Below are positions 11,523 through 23,100 of a DNA stretch of 64,000 nucleotides, piece after piece; within the stretch, counting starts at the first letter, position 1; every line of letters begins with the position of its first letter. The notes beneath the pieces were generated by a model. That model worked only from the letters and a program-made list of their open reading frames with translations, searched no databases and had not been told where the DNA came from. This stretch comes from Pieris napi (lineage: Eukaryota > Arthropoda > Insecta > Lepidoptera > Pieridae), in assembly GCF_905475465.1 (NCBI RefSeq), contig NC_062243.1, positions 7,960,267 to 8,024,266 of the forward strand, in the 5' to 3' direction. A program made the position numbers and the translations under genes.

Positions 11523-11911
11523 GGTTTATCTTTTTTTTTAATTCAAACGTCGACCATTTTGTTTTATTAAAATTATTTTGTTTATGTATGATGAAAATTT
11601 TGACAATTAACTCTTTTTATAAAATAATAGTTATTCCGTGAGTCCACTACGCAGTAACAGCGCTCCCTTCGTCACTGACGTAATTTTTGGAATCTCATGG
11701 TATTCTGTTAATAAATTTTACATTACGTCTTGATAAGTGGAGGGAGGTAACCTAGTGAGTTGTTGTCTATTAATATCGTGACAATAGACTCATTTTATTT
11801 TATAAAAAGAGTTAATTGTCAAAATTTTCATCATACATAAACAAAATATTTTTAATAAAACAAAAAGGTCGACGTTTGAATTAAAAAAAATATTAAAAAA
11901 AAAGATAAACC
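11523..11911. mobile_element. MITE family M2, intact copy in the loop
   Basis: The ends are inverted (GGTTTATCTTTTTTTTTAAT and its complement, then AAACGTCGACC), and inverted similarity extends about 110 bases. The core includes CCGTGAGTCCACTACGCAG. A 5'-truncated copy lies at 3255-3549. No clear target duplication was seen. Confidence 0.8.
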
Positions 11912-12121
11912 GTGAAAATATCTCAAAAATGATTTATCTGATGGAAAATAATAGAATAGCGAGGAAAATTATTAAAACCCATCTGGCAATGGGGCCGCTT
12001 AAAGGTAAGTAGTGAGTTTATTTATTAGTCAATCGTAAGTTACGTATTTTGTTTATAACTTCCAATTAAGAGTTTATATTTCGTATTTACCCGACAACTG
12101 ACCAGCCGTGGTGTATATGAG
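11912..12121 (+). other. Loop of the fold-back element
   Basis: This unique spacer between the arms includes a 24-codon open stretch from the ATG near 11931, ending in AAAG|GTAAGT at about 12005, which looks like an exon end. I recognise no protein family. Confidence 0.4.
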
Positions 12122-15100
12122 CGACAGAAACTTAAAAATATTAATTATGTTTCAGCACGAAACAAGGGATACCTAACATCTGGATATATTGTAAAAAATT
12201 TAAGAATATTATCTTAACAAAAAGATAAAAGATGATGTCACGCTAAAAGTGATTCTCTCAGCAAATGGGCTACGGATTCAAAGTAAACAGGATGGATAGG
12301 TGTTTTAAATTTTCAAAATGTTACTAAAGGTAACCAAGGTTAATACCAATGTTTTCATATAATATTTTGTTGAGTAATTATAAAATAAAAGGGTACCTAT
12401 CTATAAAGAAGAAAAATTAGTGTTTATATATTTATTCATTTGTGTAAGTGCAAGTGTTGGTACTTTTTAGATGCCATGAAACTACTATTGCAACCTTTTT
12501 AAGTGATTCAGAGGTCAAACACACAACAACAATATTACCTATGTTTTTACTAACACTCATAAAAACTGAATTCTATTAAAACTATTTTAGAAATATAATA
12601 ACTATCATAGTAAATAAATAGGAATAAGTAGTGACTAGTAAAACAGTTAACAAAGTTTGTTTGTTTGATGGCAAATTTGAAGTCAAATGTAATAGGTTAA
12701 ATCGAAGCAACATTGTAAAGAATAATGAAATTGTTGGTTAAAAATGTCAAATAAAAAAATATTTTTAGGTTTCCTAACTTCAAATTCCATTTATGAAATA
12801 TAAGAAGTATTAATTTTAACTGATCAAGTTGAATTTAATTTAATTGTTCAGATTTCAGAATACAAGTATAAATAATCATGTTAGGTATGTTGGATCAAAT
12901 ATATAAGCTTTCAATTGCTCAAATTCATACCATTTCAAGTGATCAACGTTAATTTTAAATGTTGGAAACAACATTGCCATAACTTATTTAATGAAGCAAT
13001 CAAAAGATAGTTATTGCTGCTGACTACACTTTAAAACTAAACATACCCTTTATGGGTCTTGGATTTGTTTCATTAATAAATAATTGTTTTTAAAGTACAT
13101 ACTTGGATTTGGATTTTTGAGTCTAAATATAGGTTTGCTCAAGATTTTTTTTATTCATAGTACTGAATCAAATACTGTGCGAAATTACTAAGCCTTGTTA
13201 CCATAAAACTTTTAATAATATTTGGCTTAGTTATAATATTATCAAACATGTTTTTAAGATACTTTACTTAGAAATACAAAGATATCCCATATATAAGTTT
13301 TTGTGTGTTTTATGCAAGTTTTTTTATTATTTACCTTAACTTTACAATAATTAAATTGCTATGCAATATTATTGTGTCAGTACAGTGACCTACCACATTT
13401 CTCTATTTACAATTTTAACAGATAATCATTGTATTACAGCCATCAGTGGTAGTTGTCAAGAATGAGGAAGAAAATGACCAATTATTGAAATGTTAAGAAG
13501 AGATATTAAACCGAGACCACTAATCTATTTTGAATGCAGTTTGGACAACTATGATTTTTATATGAAAAATTGTATTACCGTGTTTAAGATAATTGTGTAC
13601 TTCATAATAATTTTTTTGTATCTAATAATATTATATTAATAAAATGATTAATTAAATCTACCACTTATTTAATGACTGCCTATAGAAAACGTAGTAACCG
13701 AGTTAAATACATAGCTAAGCCGAAATGAAAAATATATAAGCCATGTTACTTTATAGGTGAATAAAAGAACAATATTTTACTTTAAACATTTAATTTAATG
13801 ATTATAGTAAACTTTTAACGAACTACAAAATAACTTTCAGTAAAACAAACTTAAGTATAATAAAAACTAATTAAAACACAGCCTCACATAGAGCTAATCA
13901 ATAACATCTACTTTATTTTGTAGATAAATATATTTATTTTAATATATTTTCTAATTAGTTTGTAAAAAGTAATAGTTATGAACGATAAATTTAAAAAAGT
14001 ACTTAAACCATCATGTATGTAATGATGGTATTTCATACTTGTGTAAAGCAGAATAATGTTTTTATCCAAAACCTTAATGTTATATCAATATATTTTATAA
14101 AAATATAGGAACCGAAATTGTACTGTGTTATCATTTATTATAAATTGAAGGATAGTCGAAATTCAATAATTTGAAAATGTCTGCACTATTGTGTCTTTTT
14201 ATATCCAGGGGCCTTGTTGTATGATACACATGTAATATTCTTCTTCTTCAAAGGCAGAATGTATTTTTCTATCAGGAATTTTGAACATTTGGGGATCTCT
14301 GAAATTATTAGATTTATAATTTTAGTATAGTAGAAAAATACAAATATATTACAATATTTACCTATCTTATTTATCGTTTTTTGTTCGACTTATCTATGCT
14401 GGAGACAAGACATGATCAAGACTGCATCGAAAAATTGGTTCTTGGATAAAAATTATATTTTTAATGCTAAAGTAATCAAAATGTTTACCTTAGATCATCT
14501 ATTTAGTATTTACTAGACTCTTCGTTCATCTCAGCAGCATATGTTCTAGGTTTCGTCAATACCATATAATTTCTTGAGTATTGGAAAAAAGCGATAATAA
14601 CCAACGCCGAGAAACCAATTGGTCGTTTCGTGCCTACATTTTCTTCGCCATCTATAGATATTATATTAAGTATTTTTTAATGGATTACATCATTTATTTC
14701 TTGAAATAGAGGTTTAAACTTTAAAAGTGGAAACGGGCCTTCTGTAACAATAACAAATTTCAATTTCACGAAGCTTAATGTTTATATATATAATTTTTTT
14801 CGTAAAATAATGCTGTATTGATAAATATTATTTTATAAACTTACCCCAAGATACATATAGATTGTCCTATGTTAGAATATTTTCACATAAAACAAGTTTT
14901 AACTTCGCTAAAAATGGCTAACTCACTGGTAAATGACGATTTCAGCGAGGGAAGAGCAACTTTTAATTTGTCAATTGTCGTACAAAATGTACATTTAAGT
15001 GAGATGAGATGTCAAATGGTATGTATCAGAATACCAAATACCAACAATTTTGGAGCGTAAGTGTAGCAGTGCCAAATTTTAGTTCCAAATGTTAACAATC

Positions 15101-15231
15101 TCATTTGAGCGGCGCTTTTGTCGCGGTTATTGTTTAACAGAATACCAAATTGTAACATGACACCGAAACGAACGATTTGACAGCAAAAATCAGCGCTGAG
15201 GGTGTGTGAAGTGAGTTACAGAATCGCAGGG
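12122..15231 (-). repeat. Right arm of the fold-back element, uninterrupted
   Basis: This is the complete arm without the DIRS insertion. It ends GAGTTACAGAATCGCAGGG followed by CTG. The empty DIRS site lies at 13641-13650. Confidence 0.88.
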
Positions 15232-15234
15232 CTG

Positions 15235-16208
15235 TAAAGAATTCGAAACATTAGTTATTAATACATATTATGTAATGAGTAGTCTACTTCACATATAAAT
15301 AAATTGTTAAAAGTGCTTAAATATAATCATTTTGATAATCACCAAACTTCGACTCATCGTAATTTATATTTTTCTTGTCCAAATAATGATGTTAAAGATA
15401 GATAGATAGATAAGGGTGTAAAAGTAAAAGCTTAGAGTAAAAAAATGTAATAACAACTTGTTACTTACCCTTGACCGTTTTGGCGAGTGGCCAGTTCAAT
15501 ATCACAGGATCAGTTTTTAGAAGCTTTTATATACAAAGTCATTTTGTCCATGTGTTTCTTCCTTCTCCGCTTATATATCAAATCTGTTCCATTTTTAACT
15601 TATTCGGGAAAAACATGATATTTTTTGTACCTTCTGTCAATTTATTGCTTCTAATTAATACAACCTGATTTTATAGTAGGTATGTATTCCTTACCGACAA
15701 GGTAAATGTCCTGTTCACCTTTATAGGTGGCATTCTTTCTTATGAGAGAAAGTGAATTCTTAGACATTGAAAAGTAAAACTTATATTCTATCGAATTTTA
15801 ACAAATATCGACGTTCACCCTAGCTATAATAACTACATATATTTTCTTCATAGTAGATATGTTATCTACAATGTAATAAATTTACAACGGAATTGTAGCG
15901 TATTAATCTAAATAGCTTTTATATGTGCTGAAGAAATTGCTAACATAGCCTTAACTCAGTCGATTACATCATCCCAGGAAGTCGGGAGCGCTGAATCGAT
16001 ACCGCCAACCGAGGAAAGCTCTGGGAGTTCCCATTTAAAATACTGTTCTAAATTCAAATGCTGCAAAATGACAATCATGTCAGCTGTTATTTACAAAACA
16101 ATAAAAAGTATTTGCTATAAATGGTTATTAGTGTACAAAGATGTGATTACATTTCGCGCGACGAATTAATGTATCTAGTTATGTATAATGTTCTTCACAC
16201 GTTTTAAA
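15235..16208. other. Intergenic, nothing recognised
   Basis: AT-rich sequence with a short GATA run near 15400 and no credible gene. The frame at 15471-15668 shows no domain. Confidence 0.4.
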
Positions 16209-16432
16209 ACAACTCTTATTCAAAATCAAAATCATGTTTCATATAGGTAACACAATGTACACTTATGAACGTCAAAAAAGAAATATATATGCCAACTGCC
16301 AGTTCTCAAATCAAGGGCGTAGATCGAAAGAGAAGGACTGGCAATAAACTCTCCGCCACTCTTTTTAGTCGCCAAGTTTTTTGTTTTACACACTGTTTGT
16401 AAGGAGCTGCAATCATTACACCTTATTATTTT
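16209..16432 (-). mobile_element. Non-LTR or SINE-like 3' fragment (inverted)
   Basis: This contains the reverse complement of the sequence at about 21755-21990, including the blocks AGAGTGGCGGAGAGTTTATTGC, GAGAACTGGCAG and ACGTTCATAAGTGTACA (as read on the minus strand). It is a common dispersed repeat type in Lepidoptera. Confidence 0.65.
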
Positions 16433-16455
16433 GTTGGTCCATTAGTTTCAAGTTG

Positions 16456-16739
16456 AGGAGCAGTGTTGGCCTAGTGGCTTCAGCGTGCGACTCTCATACC
16501 TGAGGTCGTAGGTTCGATCTACGGCTGTGCACCAATGGACTTTCTTTCCATTAAACATCGTGGAAGGAAAACATCGTGAGGAAACCGACATGTCTTAGAC
16601 CCAAAAAGTCGACGACGTGTGTCAGGCACTAGAGGCTGATCACCTACTTGCCAATTAGGTTGAAAAATGGTCATGTAACAGATTCAGAAATCTGAGGCCA
16701 AGACCTAAAGAGGTTGTAGCGCCACTTATTTATTTATTT
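16456..16739 (+). mobile_element. tRNA-derived SINE, family A, copy 2
   Basis: Full-length family A copy from GCAGTGTTGGCCTAGTGG through the B box and AAAAAGTCGAC to GAGGTTGTAGCGCCACT and a TTTATTTATT tail. Confidence 0.9.
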
Positions 16740-17006
16740 TCATTAGTTTCACGTATACGAAGACGTGAAAGTCTAGATCTTGCATGATAAGTGAAAATGC
16801 AATGTTCTCGAAATTATAGTACTTCAAAGCAGGAAAATGATTATGATTTAATAAATAACACACTTGTTTTATACATTTCCTATTAATAAACATAAACTCG
16901 GATATAAGCAATAAAATACACAGTACTTATACGTAACCACTATTTTCTACTGAAACAAGTTCCAAATCTAACTCAGTCAAACGAAAATGTAATAGACAGG
17001 AAATAG

Positions 17007-17124
17007 ATGTGTTTAAAATGGCGTCACAGATTTATAAGTGCGCTATCGAATTGTGCGCCGATGAAGAAAATTAAAATCGCTGTCAGAAAGTGGCGGAGGA
17101 TGCGCCTCTTCCGTAAACGAGATG
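17007..17124 (+). CDS. Mctp: Mctp exon 1
   Basis: From the ATG at 17007, immediately after an in-frame TAG, or from the ATG at 17061, to the donor GTAAGT at 17125. The strongly basic end is KIAVRKWRRMRLFRKR. Both ATG contexts are poor. An out-of-frame ATG with a better context at 17018 opens a 19-codon frame overlapping the start. Confidence 0.75.
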
Positions 17125-20100
17125 GTAAGTCTACTCAAGAAAATGCGAAAATAATTAAAATGGTTTCTTAAAATGTCTGAAAGCTACAGAATAAACAAAC
17201 ATTTTATTTAATCCATAGATACGTTTAAATGGGGCAATGTTAGCCCAGTGGCTGTAGCGTGCGAGTCATATCCTGAAGTCGTAGGTTTGATTCTCAGCTG
17301 TACACTTATGGACTTTCAGTCTTTATAAACTCGCTAAAACTCCGAGCGAGTTTTACAGTGAAGGAAAACATCGTGAGGAAACCGCCAAGTCTTAGACCCA
17401 AAAAGGTGACGGTGTGTGGCATTAATTGCCTATTATAAAAAAAAAACAGAAACTCAAGAAACAGATACAGAAATCTGAGACCTTAAACACCATGAAGCGC
17501 TATTTCTAGTGCTACTGGTTCATGGATAAGTAGATTTTAAGGCCGATTACCATTATCATTAGTGTTTAGGAGAGTGCTTTAGGATAGTAGTTTAGTTGAA
17601 ACATGTAAACGCTACTTGCTTTAGTAAACGCTACGCTAAAGAACTTGCCTTTCAAGTTGTACTAAAGCACTCTCCTAAACACTAAGATAATGTAAATCGG
17701 CCTTTAACCAAAGTAGAAAGTTTTACATAGTTTAAACTGCATTAAGAGTCCCTTGGGAACCCGATTATTTTCACGAAAAAATGTACAACTAAAAATTTTT
17801 ATAATAATTTATAGCAAATTGTATATTTGATTTACAACTCTTCACTATTTATAGACCTGAAACTACTTTGTATTATAACTCAACGCTTGATCTGTGAAGT
17901 ACCGACTAGTGACATAAATATATGCATAAACTATACATTTTAAATAGTAACCATAGCCAATAGTTAAAAATATATAACATACCGCGATCTCCTTGAACTT
18001 CTATTACTGTGTGACTTTGAGTTTATTTAATTGAAGAAAAATATACCTAGTTATAAAATATGTTTGTTTAGATCAGTCGTTGACTCGGCAAGCATCTACC
18101 GATCCTGTGGCTTCCACATCTGCAACACCTCTACATTCAGTGAGGCCGCCAGTGGAGCTACTTCAGCTGGTCAGTGTAAATAACTAAATAAAAAAAACTG
18201 TATAATTATGGGGTAAAAACGTATTTATGATTTAAGTCACTGATTATTTAGCCTACATATTCGCAAGACTATTCAGAACATATCTATAGAATTGTATGAA
18301 TGTATTATCATTATCTGACATATAAAGATTAAATGCAGAAAAAATCAGTACTGTTTGATTTAAACCTTTGCCGTGGCTTGTACTTTATATCTTATGTTGT
18401 ACTTTTTTATAAAGTTCAACGATCCCCGTATTTATAATACATTTATAGTTATATTCAACGATCACTTGCAGTTTTCTGTGATTTTCTGCTACAGTTACGT
18501 CTAGGTAGTCGTGGGAATAAATTAGTATTTATAACTAGCCTAATTATTATTTAACGACTATATCTGTTACTCTCCTAACCGATCACTGCTGGTGCCTTCC
18601 AACTTTTTAAATTCCTAATTCACCGTAACTGATGTTCATAGACATAGCATCTACATAACAAAAAAATATTCGACTGACTAATGCTCTACCTGTAGCCGTG
18701 CAGACCTCGCAAACTAAATTAACCTTCTACCAATAAACCTTTGACATTTTTTAGCAGTAAGACCGCCCATTTACTAGCTTTGTCTTCATTTATTTAATCT
18801 TATTTTCTGGTGTTTTGTGTGACAGTTATGTAAATAAAGTGTTATTATTATTATAGTACTCTTAACACACTAGTAATGCATGTAAGGTAACTTTTTAATA
18901 ATTTATCAATTCATAAAAATTGTGAAAATAATACCAGGAAATCAGAAATGTGTGATGTCGTATTATTGTGTTCACAAACCAACTGAATTGTGAGGTAAAT
19001 AGCGAGAGAAGTGAGCAGGGACTCTTGTCCATGGGACGGAGTGCGGAGCACCTCGCTTAGTTCGACACAGCCTAGGAGAGGATTGTTGGGTTTCATGCTA
19101 TGCTTATCCAACCATTACAGTGATAGTGAGTTGAAGGGTTTACAAGATCTGTTGTTGTTCTGTGTGGGAAATTGCAGCCCCTTCGATATGATACCTTCTG
19201 CACAGTTAGCTTGCTTCACTATTCAATGTGTGTGTGGAATCGCTGTTATCTAAGTTTCCTTATCCTTTTAAGGTGTTCGCATATTTTACAGTTGAATGTG
19301 GATAAAGAAAGTTAATATCAACTAGAATTTTCTTCTATTTGTTCTCATTTAATCCTTATTTAAGGTATTTTATGTTTCCAGGAACCTGACGAAGGCCAGC
19401 GCTTTAGAGAACAGCAGTTACGACAATACGCTTTCTTTCAGCTCAGGATACATTTAAAACGAGGACAAAACCTTATAGCTATGGACAAAAATGGTTAGTA
19501 ATGAATAAAGGAACACACAAAACTTGTGATAGGTAACACGAGCTATCACGCTAATCAGCTGTATTTCATAAGTTAAATTCAGTTAACAAAACATAATAAA
19601 TGGCACACTGCGACACAAAATACACTGCGAACTATGGGAATCACACAATTAAGAAATTTTATTTTATGTAAGAAAGCTGTATAAACTATAATAAATTTTA
19701 TAATATAGACGACTCATTGGTCTAGTGGTTAGTACCCCTGACTGCGAACCCATGGGTCCGGGTTCGATCCCCGGCTGAGACGAACATCGATGTGATGAGC
19801 ATTTGGTGTTGTGCTTAGGTCTTGGGTGTTTAAATATGTATTTATATGTCTATTCTATCTATCTATATATGTACATCCGTTGCCTAGTACCCATAACACA
19901 AGCTTCACCAGCTTCGCATGGGACTCGGGCAATTGGTGTGAAATGTCTTTAAAAAAAAATCGTAATAATAAACATAAATAAAGGTTTTATTTTAGTAACA
20001 ACATATGTTAACTACGTTACTATATTCATAATTATATTGTATTATACATATAAGTTTTAAGTTTTGTTCTGTTATATTTTGCACGTTATCTCATTAATCA

Positions 20101-23100
20101 GCGCTTTTGCTTTTAAATCATTTTCATTTGCACCTGTCACCGACACAATGTTTGTTTTATATAATAAGCATACTAATAATAATATTAATATAATATCTAT
20201 GGAAGATTAAACCTGGCCATGTTAATTAATAATTATTGCCCTGAAATATTCTTCTTTTAGCGTAATTTTCAAATATGTTTGGTTTCCCCTTAGGACGAAA
20301 GATCAGATTTTTCCTCCGATATAAAAAAAAGTTTTAATTTAACGATTCTATCTTCATTAGAACGTAGACTAGAGGAGTGTTTGTCTAGGAGAGAAGCATG
20401 CGATTCTCGACAATTCTGAATCACGGCGGCGCGGTTAACCAATTTTTTTATGTACGTAATTAACACTTCCTCGTACTGTGAGTTTCTCAGACTCATAAAA
20501 TTTAAGACGCTTGTTAGGGTCAGAATTATATAGGAAATTAACAGACTCAGACATCACAGACCAGTCTCATAAATAATTGTTGCGCCGGTGGATTTTTTCT
20601 AAGTCTTAGTTCCTTTTAGAAGTAAAGGTAAGATATAAATATTGACGAAGTTTTTATAAAACAGGTATATTTTGCTGAAAGAACGCGAAGACCTAGGCTG
20701 TAACTGTTTCGCATAGATTTGTAATGGATCTAATAGAAAACGCGGCGTCTCTAAATCTAGACCCAAAAGTTAATTTTATTTTAATTTTTCGATCAAAAGT
20801 ATGTACATTTATAGCCATTTCAAAGAAAGCGATCGTGTGTAATAAATGCTCAAAATGAACCTAATTTTGTCCAACGTAGAATAACAAAGAATATGTATGC
20901 TTGGAAACTAACGAGACATAATAGAAACTGTTTTTGTTTGACTTGTCGACGTTAATAAAACAAAGCTAATAATGATATATTGTTGTAGCTGACTTTCGTT
21001 TAGCCGAGCTTGTTTATTTAAAATTAATAAGTATAAAATATATAAAACTTGAACTAATTACCTCGTATTTTTCTAACCAGAAACATTTTAATTGTAGCCC
21101 TAAAAAGTTCAAGTTGAAACCTTGTTGAGCACCCTCGTGTCTCAAATTAACACGGTAAGAAGCCCTTTGCTTGTAATGTATCTTCTAATAGCAATAGAGA
21201 TACCGATCCCAACGTCTTCGTATGAGATTTCAGTTCTCCAAATATCGGAAGCACTCATGCCACAACCTTGGGTTCTTGCGATACAAAAATCAGGCCCAAT
21301 CAATAACCGGATATAATGTGTCAAGGATCTGGAAGTCAAAAAGTACCTGCGCTGATCTCCCTAAAGGTTATGCTATAATTAAATCTCCCTTGGCCATCTA
21401 GGCCAGTCTCAATAAGGCTGTGTGGGAGTCGGGTTTCGGTTCGGTTCAAAGATACTTTATTTCTCAAAGAATTACATTCACTTGGTGAGAAATTTTAGAT
21501 TTTAGATTAATGTACAAATAAAAAATTTAGTTGCTGTATTGTACAATATTTTTTACAAAAGTGTAGGTAGGTCGCATCGATGTGACACGCATTGTGTGAC
21601 AAATGAATACTGAAATGTTAGTTATGTCGACTATGTATTTGCTAGTTGTTCCCATGAGAATGTAAGTGCGTGCTCCTATTTCACCATGCCTCCTGCTGAT
21701 AGAGGACAAATTTTTGTTTTTAATTTATTTTATTATTACTAATAACTTAAGATGTCACGTGGAACACGGTGTAATGGTTGCAGCTCCTTAGAAACATTGT
21801 GTAAAACAAAATACTTGTCGAATCTTTTTAGTGGCGGACAGTTTATTGCCAGTTCTTCTCTTCCGTTCTACGCCCTTGATTTGAGAACTGGCAGTAAATG
21901 TAAAATTAGAAGCGTTTCATATATATTAAATTTTTGACGTTCATAAGTGTACATTTTGTTACCTAAATGAATAAATGATCTTTGAATTTGAAAAGTAATA
22001 CATAATTTCTTAGACGCTCGTTAATACAAAGTATAGGCATGGCCAGGATAAATAAAATCAGGATTATAAACAAATTTTAAAATGGAGTCATAAATCATCC
22101 CCTTTCCTATCATTGTTATATTAATTTTCGCTTATTTTCTAACAAAATGTGGTGGTTGTGGAAAACCAGGTTTGTTGTCAGGCACAAGTGACCCCTACGT
22201 CAAGTTCAAAGCGGGAGGGAGGCTGCTTCACAAGTCCAGAATTGTTTACCGGGACCTGAACCCAGTGTGGGATGAATGCTTCACGGTACCTATTGAAGAT
22301 CCATTCCAACCTGTTCAGTTGAAGGCAAGTTAATTTTATACTACTTTTCTTCAAAGGCCAGAATTTAATAAATGTTCTATTTAACATAGATTAAGCAAAA
22401 AATAAATTTAATAAAACGAAAAGAATCACTTTATTACTGCGGTAAATAAATAAAATAAAATTATATGTATTAAATAATAAATTATAACTTGTGAATCGTA
22501 TGTCCGATTTTAATAATTAAAAAAGAAATTGACTGATACAGTCTTAAGCGTAACGACATAACGTAACGTAATAATTCGACATACAGTATCGAGAAAATTT
22601 TCGTAGATAATGATGTCATCGATAAGACTGTAGTATATCTCATTCCTCTATTGTCAATAGGTTACGAAGCGTACACGATATAGGTAAATGTTATTGGTAT
22701 ATTTTTCACATCTTGGGTTACCATATAGTAGTTTTCATACGGATCTCTAAATTTTCTAAAAACATCCTCTGTTAATGAAGAGAAATTCTAAGGGTAGAAG
22801 ATTTTTCAAAAAGGCCAGAAGTTGAAACCCATTTAATTCATACAAACAATCAAATCTCTCCTCTTTATAATATGCGTATATCTACACTAAACAATAAATT
22901 AAATATTTATATATAATTTATTTAGTAACTGAACAATCTTGAAAATAAATTTAGGTAATTAACATAAGGAATGATTCATAACTCATGTATGGAAATGCCA
23001 GTATTTTCTCGTTCTGTATGAAAGTAGGTCGATATTTCAACTTGAATACATACGCAATTTAGATTCATGAGCTGGCTGACAAAATGTCTCTAAAGACATG

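Larger units (their letters stand above)
3552..15231. mobile_element. Giant fold-back transposon with about 3.1 kb inverted arms
   Basis: The outer ends are inverted copies of CCCTGCGATTCTGTAACTC, followed by near-identical inverted sequence throughout. Left arm 3552-5133 plus 10003-11522 pairs with right arm 12122-15231 in reverse complement. The loop is 11523-12121. CTG occurs directly outside both ends (3549-3551 and 15232-15234), consistent with a 3-base target duplication of the whole unit. The left arm is interrupted by the DIRS retrotransposon 5134-9999; without it the element would be about 6.8 kb. No transposase frame was recognised in the arms. The repeated subterminal motif TTTGGTATTCTG lies near each end. 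CTG duplications are known for some PIF/Harbinger elements, so that superfamily is possible, but assignment is inference. Inverted assembly error is an alternative, though the duplication and the arm-specific DIRS argue against it. Confidence 0.85.
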
